NCBI GenBank assembly: GCA_963777285.1
Contig: CAVZPR010000002.1
Span: forward strand, 1,240,001 to 1,304,000
Direction of reading: 5' to 3'
Length of the DNA stretch: 64,000 nucleotides
DNA from: JAFARE01 sp963777285
Lineage (GTDB): Bacteria; Chloroflexota; Dormibacteria; Aeolococcales; Aeolococcaceae
A program made the position numbers and the translations under genes. Of this stretch, positions 17,184-25,481 are shown piece by piece; position 1 is the stretch's first letter, and every line of letters begins with the position of its first letter. The notes under the pieces were generated by a model. The model was not told the origin of the DNA. It saw nothing but the letters and a program-made list of their open reading frames with translations, and did not search any database.

Positions 17184-18368
17184 ATGGGCATGGGTGCGCT
17201 TGCACTGACAGTGCTTCTGACCGTGTCGTACCCGGCCGCCGGCGTACAGGCAGCGCCTGCGCCGCCGCCTTGGACGATCGAACCCAGCCCGAATCAGCCG
17301 GGCGCCAGCGACAGCGTGCTCTCCGCGGTGTCGTGCGTGCACGGTGGCATGTGCATGGCGGTGGGGACGTACTACAGCGGCTCGAATGGCGCGCAGTCAA
17401 TGCTCGCCGAACGCCGCCGGCACGACTCCTGGACGATCGAGCCGACACCGCCGGACAACGGTGCTGGAGACAGCCTGCTCACCGGCGTCTCGTGCACGAC
17501 GCCGTCTTTCTGCATGGCGGTGGGCTACAGCGTGAGCTCACACAAGGGTGCCGTGGTGCGGGCCTTGGCGGAGCGTTGGAACGGACGAGCCTGGAACGCG
17601 GAGCCCACTCCCTTGCCGGTCGCACACGACCACTGGGCCGTGCTCACGTCTGTCGCTTGCTCGAGCACGGCGGACTGCATCGCGGTGGGCGGATACATCA
17701 GGAACTCGAGCTCCGCGCAGGAGCAGCCGCTGGCGGAGTCGTGGGACGGCACCACCTGGTCGCTGCTCGGCGCTCCCAACCCTCACGCTGAGAACGGAAG
17801 CGCGTTCACCGCCGTCGCGTGCGCCGCATCCGACGCCTGCGAGGTGGTGGGTGACTACGACTACGCCGACGTTGCCCAATCCGTCTTCGCGTACGGCTAC
17901 GACGGCTCTGCGTGGGTGTCCCAGAAGCAGGTGAATCCCGCGGGTCAGGAGTACAACTCCGACAGCGCGGTCTCCTGCGTCAGCGCCGCGGCGTGCACGT
18001 CGGTGGGCAGCTGGTTCGACAGCGGCCCGCTGGGCTTGGCCGAGCGGTGGGACGGTTCGACGTGGAGCCGCCAGCGGGTGCGGCAGCCTGCGGGATCCGC
18101 AACGGACGAGTTCGAGGGCGTGTCGTGCGCGGCGGTGATCGCCTGCGTGGCCGTCGGCGACTCCGCCGGCAACCTCAACGACTACCCGACGGCAACGCTC
18201 GCGGAGGTGTGGGACGGCACCACGTGGCGGATCCTCGACACGCCCGACCCGGCAGGAGCCAGCAGCGCCCTCCTCGGGGTGTCGTGCGTCGAGCCCTCGA
18301 CGTGCGTGGCCGTGGGCAACGCGTTCGCCGGCAAGATGGGTTCGACGCTCGTCGAGACCTCGTCGTAG
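17184..18368 (+). CDS. Secreted repeat protein with paired cysteines per repeat
   Basis: 394 residues: a signal peptide (hydrophobic to about residue 24) then six to seven degenerate repeats of about 55 residues. Each unit reads roughly 'L-x-G/A-V-S-C ... C-x-A-V-G ... LAE-R/S-WDG-T/S-W ... P-x-P', so each has two cysteines 8-9 residues apart that could form a disulfide. The pattern suggests a beta-propeller or beta-solenoid exposed outside the cell. I know similar repeats from secreted actinobacterial and related proteins; no enzymatic motif is visible. The stop is close to the convergent metB stop. Confidence 0.8.
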   Translation: MGMGALALTVLLTVSYPAAGVQAAPAPPPWTIEPSPNQPGASDSVLSAVSCVHGGMCMAVGTYYSGSNGAQSMLAERRRHDSWTIEPTPPDNGAGDSLLTGVSCTTPSFCMAVGYSVSSHKGAVVRALAERWNGRAWNAEPTPLPVAHDHWAVLTSVACSSTADCIAVGGYIRNSSSAQEQPLAESWDGTTWSLLGAPNPHAENGSAFTAVACAASDACEVVGDYDYADVAQSVFAYGYDGSAWVSQKQVNPAGQEYNSDSAVSCVSAAACTSVGSWFDSGPLGLAERWDGSTWSRQRVRQPAGSATDEFEGVSCAAVIACVAVGDSAGNLNDYPTATLAEVWDGTTWRILDTPDPAGASSALLGVSCVEPSTCVAVGNAFAGKMGSTLVETSS

Positions 18369-18380
18369 CGGACCGAGGGC

Positions 18381-19538
18381 TCAGTCGAGCGCCTGGTCCA
18401 GGTCTCCGATCAGGTCGTCGACGTCCTCGACGCCGATGGACAGACGGATGAGCCCGTCGACCACGCCGACCCGCGCGCGCTCTTCCGCAGGAATGGATGC
18501 GTGCGTCATGAGCGCCGGCGACTCGGCGAGCAACTCCACAGCACCCAGCGACTCCGCCAGCGTGAAGAGCTGCAGCCGCTGCAGCACGCGCAGAGCCGCA
18601 TCGCGCCCGTCCACCTCGAAGGACACGATGCCGCCGAACGCGCCGCGCATCTGGCGCGCGGCCAGGGCGTGCCCGGGATGGTCCTCCAAACCGGGGTAGT
18701 GCACCTGCCGCACCAGCGGGTGCGCGCGCAGCCATTCCGCCACCGTCAGCGCGCTCTGCGACTGCCGGCTGACGCGCAGCTCCAGCGTGCGCAGCCCACG
18801 CAGCAGCAGCCAGCAGTCGAACGGCGAGGGCACGGCGCCCACCGCGTTCTGGTGGAATCGCAGCAGTTCCGCGATGCCGGCGTCCGAGGTGAGCGCGGCG
18901 CCCCCCAGCACGTCGCTGTGGCCGCCCAGGAACTTCGTGGAGCTGTGCACGACCAGGTGGGCGCCGAGCTCCAGGGGGCGCTGCAGCACGGGGCTGGCGA
19001 ACGTGCTGTCGACGCACACGAGGACGCCTGTCCGGCGAGCGGCGCGCTCTGCGATGGTGGCGATGTCCACCACTCGCAGCAGTGGGTTGGTCGGCGACTC
19101 GAGCCAGATCATGCGCGTGGTCTCGCGGCACGCGGCGTCGACCGCTTCCGCGTCCGAGGCGTCGACGGCCGTGAACTCGAGGCCGAAGCGGCGCAGCACC
19201 CGGTCGAAGAGCCGGAAGCTGCCGCCGTACACGTCGTCCGTGAAGACGACGTGGTCGCCCGGCGACAGCAGCATCAGCACCGCCGTAGTTGCTGCCATAC
19301 CTGACGAGAACGCGACCGCGTGCGTGGCGCCCTCGAGATCCGCCAGCGCGGCCTCCAGCCGCCGCCGCGTCGGGTTGTCGGTGCGCGAGTACTCGAAGCC
19401 GGCGCGCTTGGCGCCCACTCCGTCCTGGGCGAACGTGGTGGCCAGATGTATGGGCGGCACCACCGCGCCCGTCTCGGTGTCGGGCTCCTGCCCCGCGTGC
19501 ACCGCCCTCGTGGCGAAGCCGCGGCGGCCGCGCGTCAC
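18381..19538 (-). CDS. metB: Cystathionine gamma-synthase/gamma-lyase
   Basis: 385-residue PLP enzyme of the Cys/Met metabolism family. The Schiff-base Lys is in HSSTKFLGGHSD, the cofactor-stacking region in AFSSGMAATTA, and the subunit-contact motif in YSRTDNPTRRRLE. It either makes cystathionine from an activated homoserine and cysteine, or cleaves it. Since it directly follows cystathionine beta-synthase with a 4-base overlap (ATGA), gamma-lyase (reverse transsulfuration, homocysteine to cysteine) is the more likely direction; sequence alone does not separate the two. Confidence 0.9.
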   Translation of the reverse strand: MTRGRRGFATRAVHAGQEPDTETGAVVPPIHLATTFAQDGVGAKRAGFEYSRTDNPTRRRLEAALADLEGATHAVAFSSGMAATTAVLMLLSPGDHVVFTDDVYGGSFRLFDRVLRRFGLEFTAVDASDAEAVDAACRETTRMIWLESPTNPLLRVVDIATIAERAARRTGVLVCVDSTFASPVLQRPLELGAHLVVHSSTKFLGGHSDVLGGAALTSDAGIAELLRFHQNAVGAVPSPFDCWLLLRGLRTLELRVSRQSQSALTVAEWLRAHPLVRQVHYPGLEDHPGHALAARQMRGAFGGIVSFEVDGRDAALRVLQRLQLFTLAESLGAVELLAESPALMTHASIPAEERARVGVVDGLIRLSIGVEDVDDLIGDLDQALD

Positions 19539-20908
19539 CCCCGTCCCCGGTGCGCCACGAACTCCAGCAGGTCGGATCGCGTGATCACGCCGATGGGCGC
19601 GTCACCGTCCACGATCATCACGGCGTTCTCGCCACCGAGCAGCGCCTCGAACGCGTCCTCGATGGGCGCGGCGGCAGAGACGTGCGCGAACGGCGGATCC
19701 ATGGCGGTGGACACCGGCGTCGAGACCACGGCGGGGTCGCGGTAGATGCGGTCCAGCAGCGAGCGCTCCTGGATGCTGCCCACCACAGACCCCGGGCCGC
19801 CGTTGGCGGACTCGACCACCGGCAGCTGCGAGATTCCGTACTGCTGCATGAGGTCGATCGCCTCGCCAACCGTGCGTCCCGCGTCCACGCTCACCAGCTC
19901 GGGGACGCCGTCGCTGTGCGCGGACAGGATCACCTCGCGCACGCGCGCCGGCACCAGCCGCTGCAGGTATCCGTTCTGCCGCATCCACTCGTCGGAGAAG
20001 AACTTGCTCAGGTAGTTGCGCCCCGTGTCCGGCAGCAGCACCACGATCACGTCGTCGGGGCCGCGGGTCACGGCGACCTGGATGGCGGCGTGCAGCGCCA
20101 GGCCGCCCGAGCCGCCGACGAGTACTCCCTCCTCACGGGCCAGCTTGCGGGCGGCGACGAACAACTCGCGGTCGGTCACCTGGATGATCTCGTCGACCAC
20201 ATCGCGGTCGAACGTCGCCGGCCAGAAGTCCTCGCCGACGCCCTCCACCTTGTAGGGGGCGATGGGTCCGCTGTAGATAGACCCCTCGGGGTCCGCGCCG
20301 ACGATGTGGATGCCGCGGTTCTGCTCTTTGAGGTACCGCCCCGCGCCGCTGATGGTGCCGCCGGTGCCCATGCCGGTGACGAACACGGTGATGCGTCCCT
20401 CGGTCTGGCGCCACAGCTCCGGCCCCGTGGTGCGGTAGTGGGCTTCCGGGTTGCGCGGGTTGAAGTACTGATTGGGCTGGAACGCGCCCGGGATCTCGCG
20501 CGTCAGCCGGTCGGCGACGGCGTAGTACGACTGGGGCGACTCGCGCTCCACGTTGGTGGGGCAGATGACCACCTCAGCGCCGTACGCGCGCAGCAGGCTG
20601 ATCTTCTCCTGCGACATCTTGTCCGGCATCACGAACACGGACTTGTAGCCCTTGATCGCTGCGGCGATGGCGAGCCCGTGCCCCGTGTTCCCCGAGGTCG
20701 GCTCGACGATGGTCCCGCCGGGGCGCAGCAGCCCTCGCCGCTCCGCGTCCTCGATCATCGCCAGGCCGATGCGGTCCTTCACGCTGCCGCCCGGGTTGAG
20801 CTGCTCCAGCTTGGCGAGGATTACGGGGCGCAGACCCTCGGTGACCTTCTTCAGGCGCACCAGCGGCGTGTCGCCGACGAGGTCGAGGATGCTCTCAACG
20901 TATTCCAC
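19535..20908 (-). CDS. cbs: Cystathionine beta-synthase with C-terminal CBS-domain pair
   Basis: 457 residues condensing serine and homocysteine to cystathionine. The PLP Lys lies in NPGGSVKDRIG, the substrate loop in PTSGNTGHGLA, and the phosphate-binding Gly loop in GMGTGGTISG. From about residue 335 two CBS modules follow (VSVDAGRTVGEAIDLMQQYGISQLPVV-like and ending GVITRSDLLEF), the regulatory part that binds adenosyl ligands in the family. The GTG start at 20908 has TAGAAT 9 bases upstream. It heads the cbs-metB operon, divergent from the kinase-like gene. Confidence 0.93.
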   Translation of the reverse strand: MEYVESILDLVGDTPLVRLKKVTEGLRPVILAKLEQLNPGGSVKDRIGLAMIEDAERRGLLRPGGTIVEPTSGNTGHGLAIAAAIKGYKSVFVMPDKMSQEKISLLRAYGAEVVICPTNVERESPQSYYAVADRLTREIPGAFQPNQYFNPRNPEAHYRTTGPELWRQTEGRITVFVTGMGTGGTISGAGRYLKEQNRGIHIVGADPEGSIYSGPIAPYKVEGVGEDFWPATFDRDVVDEIIQVTDRELFVAARKLAREEGVLVGGSGGLALHAAIQVAVTRGPDDVIVVLLPDTGRNYLSKFFSDEWMRQNGYLQRLVPARVREVILSAHSDGVPELVSVDAGRTVGEAIDLMQQYGISQLPVVESANGGPGSVVGSIQERSLLDRIYRDPAVVSTPVSTAMDPPFAHVSAAAPIEDAFEALLGGENAVMIVDGDAPIGVITRSDLLEFVAHRGRG

Positions 20909-20917
20909 CGCGAGGCC

Positions 20918-20923
20918 ATTCTA
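20918..20923 (-). promoter_or_regulatory. Leaderless -10 box of cbs
   Basis: Minus-strand TAGAAT, one base from the TATAAT consensus, 9 bases before the GTG start. No ribosome-binding sequence lies between. On the other strand CATACT (20972-20977) stands 9 bases before the kinase-like ATG. Confidence 0.5.
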
Positions 20924-20986
20924 GTTCTCGGTTTTCGCCATCCACGGGTCGGCCCGGCACGCGGCTCGCGGCATACTGCCCCCTCG

Positions 20987-22339
20987 ATGGGGCAGCAGCC
21001 TGCGCCGGGTGGCTGGCGGGCGCCGGAGTCGCGGGCGTCAGTGGCGGGGTACACATCCGTGCGCGGCGTCGCCGTCGACCGTGCAGGCGCGCTCGTCGCC
21101 GCGCGCGAGGACAGCAGCGGGCGTCCCGTGCTCATCCGCGTGCTGTCTCCCGCTCTCGCGTCGGACGCCGGTTACCTGCGCCGCCTGCGTCGCGACCTGG
21201 CGAAGACGATCGGGCTGCGCCATCCCAACCTCGTCGGTGTCATCGGCTACGACGACAGCGCGCGCGCGCTGGTGTACGAGTCCGTCGACGGCGTCAGCGC
21301 ACGGCGCCTGCTCGAAGGCGGAGCGGCCATGCCCCCTGCTGCAGCGACGCTGCTGCTGGACGACTGCCTTGCAGGGCTCGGCGCGCTGCACCGGCTTCAG
21401 GTGGTGCACCGCGACGTCCGCCCCGACGCCGTGCTGATCGACGCGCGCGGCGTCGCGCTGCTGCGTGACGCCGCAGCCCCCTGCCCGCCGCTCCGCGCCG
21501 GGTGGCGCGCGGGAACGCCGCAGTACATGGCCCCGGAGCTGTGGGCGGGCGACGACCACTCGCCGGCCAGCGACTTCTACGCGGCTACCTGCGTCTTCGT
21601 CGAAGTCCTCCGCGGCCTGCCCGCCTTTCCCGCCACCGACCTGGAGGCGCTGCGGCGGGAGCATGAGAGCGAGGAGATCCCCGACCAGGGCCTCCCGCCG
21701 GCCATGCACGGCGTCATCGCCGAGGGCCTGGCCACGGAGCCCGAGGACCGCCCGATCGACGCGTCGAGCTTCAGAGCCGACCTGGCGGCGGCGGCGGAGA
21801 CGCTCCTCGGCCCCGCCTGGCGCGACGCGGGGAGGGCCTGGCTGGCCGCGGCCGCCGCCCAGGCCCCGGCGCCGGCATCGCCACCCCCGGTCACCCCCGT
21901 GGCGCCGTACGGGGTCCCGGAACCGGCCACGGAGAGCGGCGCCGCGCCCTGGTGGCGGCGCCCGCGGACCTTCGCGGCGATGGCCGCCGCGGTGGCCGCC
22001 GTGGCGGTCGTCGTGCTCGTCGCCGCCGCGGCCGGCGGCACCCCGCCCTCGGGAGCCGGGCCTGCCGGCGGCCCGCTGGTCACGGCCACGCCGGGGGTGA
22101 CCGTCGCCCCCGTCAGCGCGACGCCGCTCCCCTCCGGCTCGCCGGCGTCGGCGGCGTCCCAGGCCGCCGCCGCGCCGACCGCGCCGCCGACGATCGCTCC
22201 CGACACGCAGCAGCCCAGCCTGGGGCCGGCTGTGACTCCGACCCCCACGGTGGCGGGTGGCCCGACCCCGACGGCAACGCCGACGCCGACCCCATCGCCG
22301 ACGGCGACCCCGTGCCTGACGCCTCCGATCTGTCCCTGA
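20987..22339 (+). CDS. Membrane-anchored Ser/Thr kinase-like protein, probably a pseudokinase
   Basis: 450 residues: a protein-kinase-like fold (about 20-275), a Pro/Ala linker, one membrane helix (about 325-347) and a Pro/Thr/Ser-rich outer tail of about 100 residues. The HRD, APE (YMAPEL) and C-lobe features are kept. However, the ATP-binding Lys strand reads VLIR, the catalytic loop reads HRDVRPDAV (Lys to Arg, Asn to Ala), and the DFG position reads RDA. The glycine loop is also absent. This combination predicts a catalytically dead or very unusual kinase that may act as a scaffold or sensor. Confidence 0.82.
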   Translation: MGQQPAPGGWRAPESRASVAGYTSVRGVAVDRAGALVAAREDSSGRPVLIRVLSPALASDAGYLRRLRRDLAKTIGLRHPNLVGVIGYDDSARALVYESVDGVSARRLLEGGAAMPPAAATLLLDDCLAGLGALHRLQVVHRDVRPDAVLIDARGVALLRDAAAPCPPLRAGWRAGTPQYMAPELWAGDDHSPASDFYAATCVFVEVLRGLPAFPATDLEALRREHESEEIPDQGLPPAMHGVIAEGLATEPEDRPIDASSFRADLAAAAETLLGPAWRDAGRAWLAAAAAQAPAPASPPPVTPVAPYGVPEPATESGAAPWWRRPRTFAAMAAAVAAVAVVVLVAAAAGGTPPSGAGPAGGPLVTATPGVTVAPVSATPLPSGSPASAASQAAAAPTAPPTIAPDTQQPSLGPAVTPTPTVAGGPTPTATPTPTPSPTATPCLTPPICP

Positions 22340-22349
22340 GCGCGCTCAG
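22336..22349. other. 14-bp palindrome spanning two convergent stop codons
   Basis: CTGAGCGCGCTCAG is perfectly self-complementary and contains the TGA of the kinase-like gene and, on the other strand, the TGA of glgP. Similar palindromes join other convergent pairs in the window, so it may act in transcription termination on both strands. Confidence 0.5.
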
Positions 22350-24529
22350 CGCGCGATGGCCGGCGTCGACTGCAGCGCGTACACGTCGTCGACGTAGTCG
22401 CGCATCATCCGGGTCGCGCTGAACCGCGGCCCGTTGCTGCGCATCGACGCGCGTACGCGCCGCAGCCAGCGCACCGGGATGCCGCGCTCGTCGCGCTCGT
22501 AGAAGAGCGGCACGACCTCGTGTTCCATGAGGTCGTACAGCGCCGCCGCGTCTCGCGAGTCCTGGATGCCGTGGTCGAAGGCGACATCGCCCGGCAGCGC
22601 CCAGCCGTTGCTGCCGTCGTACGCCTCCGCCCACCAGCCGTCGAGCACGGAGAGGTTCAGCCCCCCGTTGATCGCCGCCTTCATGCCGCTGGTGCCGCTC
22701 GCCTCGAGCGGCGGGCGCGGCAGGTTCACCCAGAGATCGCAGCCGGCCACCATCTGCACCGCGGTGCCCAGGCTGTAGTTGTCCAGGAAGGTGACGCGCT
22801 CGGCCACGTGCTGCACGTTCTTGAAGCCGAACAGGCCTTGCGCGGAGCGCTTGCCCTCTTCGTCCTGCGGATGCGCCTTGCCGGCGAGCACCAGCTGCAC
22901 CGGGCGGTCGCTGCGCTCCAGGAGCGAGGTGACGCGCTGCGGCTCGAGCGTGAGCAGGTGGATGCGCTTGTAGCCGGCCAGGCGGCGGGCGAATCCGATC
23001 GTCAGCGCCGCCGGATCGAATCCCTTCTCCGCGGCTTCCACATACCATCGTGGATCGCCGCGGGCCAGCCGGTTGGCGACAGTTTTGTCGCGAACGTACG
23101 CGACGAAATCGGCGCGCTGCTGGTTGCGGATCTCCCACAGCTCCTCATCCGGGATGTCGTCGATGCCGCGCCACGTGGCCGGGTCTGCCGCATGGCGGAT
23201 CCAGTCCTCGCCGAGGTGCCGGTCGAGCAGCGAGCGGACGCGGGGCGCGATCCATGTGGGCACGTGCACGCCGTTGGTCACGTGGCCGATGGGCACGGTG
23301 TCGACCGGGCGCTCCGGGAAGAGCGGCTGCCACATCTGCCGGGCGACGTCGCCGTGGCGCCGGCTCACGCCGTTCGCCGCGCGGCTCATCTTGATGCCCA
23401 GCGGCGTCATGACGAACGCCTCGTGCGGGTTGTCCGGATGGGTGCGTCCCAGGTGCAGGAAGCCGTCGAAGTCCAGCCCCACCTGCTCCGGGAAGCCGCT
23501 CAGCACCTCGGCGATCTCGCCGGTCTCGTAGCCCTCGTTGCCGGCGCCCACCGGTGTGTGCGTCGTGAACACCGTGCGCTCCCGTGCGGAGGCGAATGCC
23601 TGGTGCGGGTCGCGCCCGGCCGCGATCTCGCGACGCGCCAGCTCCAGCGGCGCCAGGGCCGCGTGCCCCTCGTTGAGGTGGACGACGCTGGGGTCCATGC
23701 CCATCGCCTCGAGCACCCGCATCGACCCGATCCCCAGCAGCGCGTACTGCGCCAGGCGCGAAGCGCGGTCGCTGACGTAGAGCCGGCTCGTGATCCAGCG
23801 GTCGATGTGCGAGTTCTCGGGTCGCTGCGCGTCCAGCAGGTACAGGGGGACGCGGCCGACGTCGATGCGCCACACCTGCACCACGACGTCGCGGCCGCGC
23901 AGGGGAACGGCCACGGTCAGCGGCTCGCCCTCTGAGTTGTGGACGAGCGCGGCAGGAACTCGCTCGGGGTCGACCGGGAACCAGTACTCGTGCTGGTAGC
24001 CGGCCTGGTCCATGCGCTGCTGGAAGTACCCCTGCCGGTAGAAGAGGCCCACCCCGACCAGGGGCAGCGCCAGGTCCGACGCCTCTTTCAGGATGTCGCC
24101 GGCGAGCACGCCCAGGCCGCCGGCGTAGATCGGCAGCGAGCGGTGCACCGCGAACTCGGCGCACAGGAATGCCACGGGCCGCTCTGCCGAGGCCCGCCCC
24201 TGCATCGGCGGGCGGCGGCGGTCCGCATCGATGGCCGCGAGCAGGGCGTGCGCCCGGTCCAGCAGCGTGTGGTCGCGCGCCGCGCGGCTCAGGGCGGCCG
24301 TGGTCGCCTCGTGCAGCAACCGCACCGGGTTGTGGTTGCACCACTCCCAGCGCTCCGGGTCGACCGCGGCGAAGAGCTGCGGGCCGCCCTCGAGCCAGGA
24401 CCACAGGTACGTGTACGCGATGCGCGCCAGGGGTGCCAGCTCGCCGGGGATCCGCGACGCCAGGTCGCGGGCCGCCTGCTCGAGGTCGGCGCTGCCGTCC
24501 GGTGGCGCCGCTACGGCTGTCTGGGTCAT
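22346..24529 (-). CDS. glgP: Glycogen/alpha-glucan phosphorylase
   Basis: 727 residues, phosphorolysis of alpha-1,4-glucans to glucose-1-phosphate. The N-terminal 100 residues resemble DUF3417, which marks the GlgP branch found in Actinomycetota and Thermotoga-type bacteria. The GT35 core has FCAEFAVH, IYAGGLGVLAGD, HTPVGAGNEG and the PLP-Lys motif EASGTSGMKAAINGGLN. The start at 24529 (ATG) excludes an Arg-rich upstream frame. It is the first of several sugar-metabolism genes on this strand and its stop is convergent with the pseudokinase stop. Confidence 0.93.
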   Translation of the reverse strand: MTQTAVAAPPDGSADLEQAARDLASRIPGELAPLARIAYTYLWSWLEGGPQLFAAVDPERWEWCNHNPVRLLHEATTAALSRAARDHTLLDRAHALLAAIDADRRRPPMQGRASAERPVAFLCAEFAVHRSLPIYAGGLGVLAGDILKEASDLALPLVGVGLFYRQGYFQQRMDQAGYQHEYWFPVDPERVPAALVHNSEGEPLTVAVPLRGRDVVVQVWRIDVGRVPLYLLDAQRPENSHIDRWITSRLYVSDRASRLAQYALLGIGSMRVLEAMGMDPSVVHLNEGHAALAPLELARREIAAGRDPHQAFASARERTVFTTHTPVGAGNEGYETGEIAEVLSGFPEQVGLDFDGFLHLGRTHPDNPHEAFVMTPLGIKMSRAANGVSRRHGDVARQMWQPLFPERPVDTVPIGHVTNGVHVPTWIAPRVRSLLDRHLGEDWIRHAADPATWRGIDDIPDEELWEIRNQQRADFVAYVRDKTVANRLARGDPRWYVEAAEKGFDPAALTIGFARRLAGYKRIHLLTLEPQRVTSLLERSDRPVQLVLAGKAHPQDEEGKRSAQGLFGFKNVQHVAERVTFLDNYSLGTAVQMVAGCDLWVNLPRPPLEASGTSGMKAAINGGLNLSVLDGWWAEAYDGSNGWALPGDVAFDHGIQDSRDAAALYDLMEHEVVPLFYERDERGIPVRWLRRVRASMRSNGPRFSATRMMRDYVDDVYALQSTPAIAR

Positions 24530-24561
24530 CGGCGGCCAGGATGGTACGCCGCGGCTCGCGT

Positions 24562-25260
24562 TCAGGGCCCCGCCGTCACAGCCTCTTGCAGGGCCGCGAC
24601 ACCGGCGCGCGGCCCGCCGGGATGGTGGAAGACGGCGGTGCCCGCAACCAGCACGTCCGCGCCCGCCGCGACGCACGCCGCGGCGTTGTGCACCTCCACG
24701 CCTCCGTCGACTTCGACCTCGGTCTGCAGTCCCTGGCGCGACACCTCACGGCGAAGCTGCTCCACCTTGCGCAGCGTGTGCTCGATCAGCCGCTGGCCGC
24801 CGAATCCCGGGTCGATGGTCATGACCAGCGCCAGGTCGCACGCTTCCAGCACGTCGTCCAGCATCGGCGCCGGCGTGCTCGGGTTGATCGCGGCGCCGGC
24901 GCGGCAGTCGAGCCCGCGAATCGCCGTGAGCGTGCGGTGCAGGTGGGGACAGGCTTCGTAGTGCACCGTGATGCCGTCGGCGCCGGCCTGCGCGAACGCA
25001 GCCAGGTGACGGTCAGGGTCGTTGATCATCAGGTGCAGCTCGAATGGCAGCGACGTCTCGCGCCGCAGCGCGCGCACGGTGTCGATGCCGAAGGTGAAGT
25101 TGGGCACGAACGCGCCGTCCATCACGTCGATGTGCAGCCGCTCCGCGCCGCTGCCGTCGAGCGCGGTGACGGCCTCCGCCAGCCGGCCGAAGTCCGCCGC
25201 CAGCAGGCTGGGCGCGATGCGGACCGCGTCGCGGCACGGCGTCCATGCTGAGCGGGGCAC
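24562..25260 (-). CDS. rpe: Ribulose-phosphate 3-epimerase
   Basis: 232-residue TIM barrel interconverting ribulose-5-phosphate and xylulose-5-phosphate. Metal-binding and catalytic residues are visible: IAPSLLAADF, HIDVMDGAFVPN, ELHLMI, the Met-rich VMTIDPGFGGQ loop, and EVDGGV. The GTG at 25260 is the closest start that keeps the complete first strand, and gives a slightly long N-terminal leader (about 13 residues). It complements the pentose phosphate operon at 27-37 kb but is separate from it. Confidence 0.92.
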   Translation of the reverse strand: MPRSAWTPCRDAVRIAPSLLAADFGRLAEAVTALDGSGAERLHIDVMDGAFVPNFTFGIDTVRALRRETSLPFELHLMINDPDRHLAAFAQAGADGITVHYEACPHLHRTLTAIRGLDCRAGAAINPSTPAPMLDDVLEACDLALVMTIDPGFGGQRLIEHTLRKVEQLRREVSRQGLQTEVEVDGGVEVHNAAACVAAGADVLVAGTAVFHHPGGPRAGVAALQEAVTAGP

Positions 25261-25481
25261 GCGTGGATGATGCCAGAGCCCGCCCCGCGCCTCGCGATCG
25301 CCCGCAGCGGTACATGCCGCTATCGTGGAAGGCCAGAGGAAGCGCGACACGAGCCCGGAGCAACACGTGGATCAACCGACGACCCCGGAGGCCGCTCTGG
25401 GGGCCGCGTTGATGCGAACTCGTCGCAGCCGCGGAGGCGGACACCCGCACCATCGACGATCCGTCCGCCGCCGCAGAGCTG

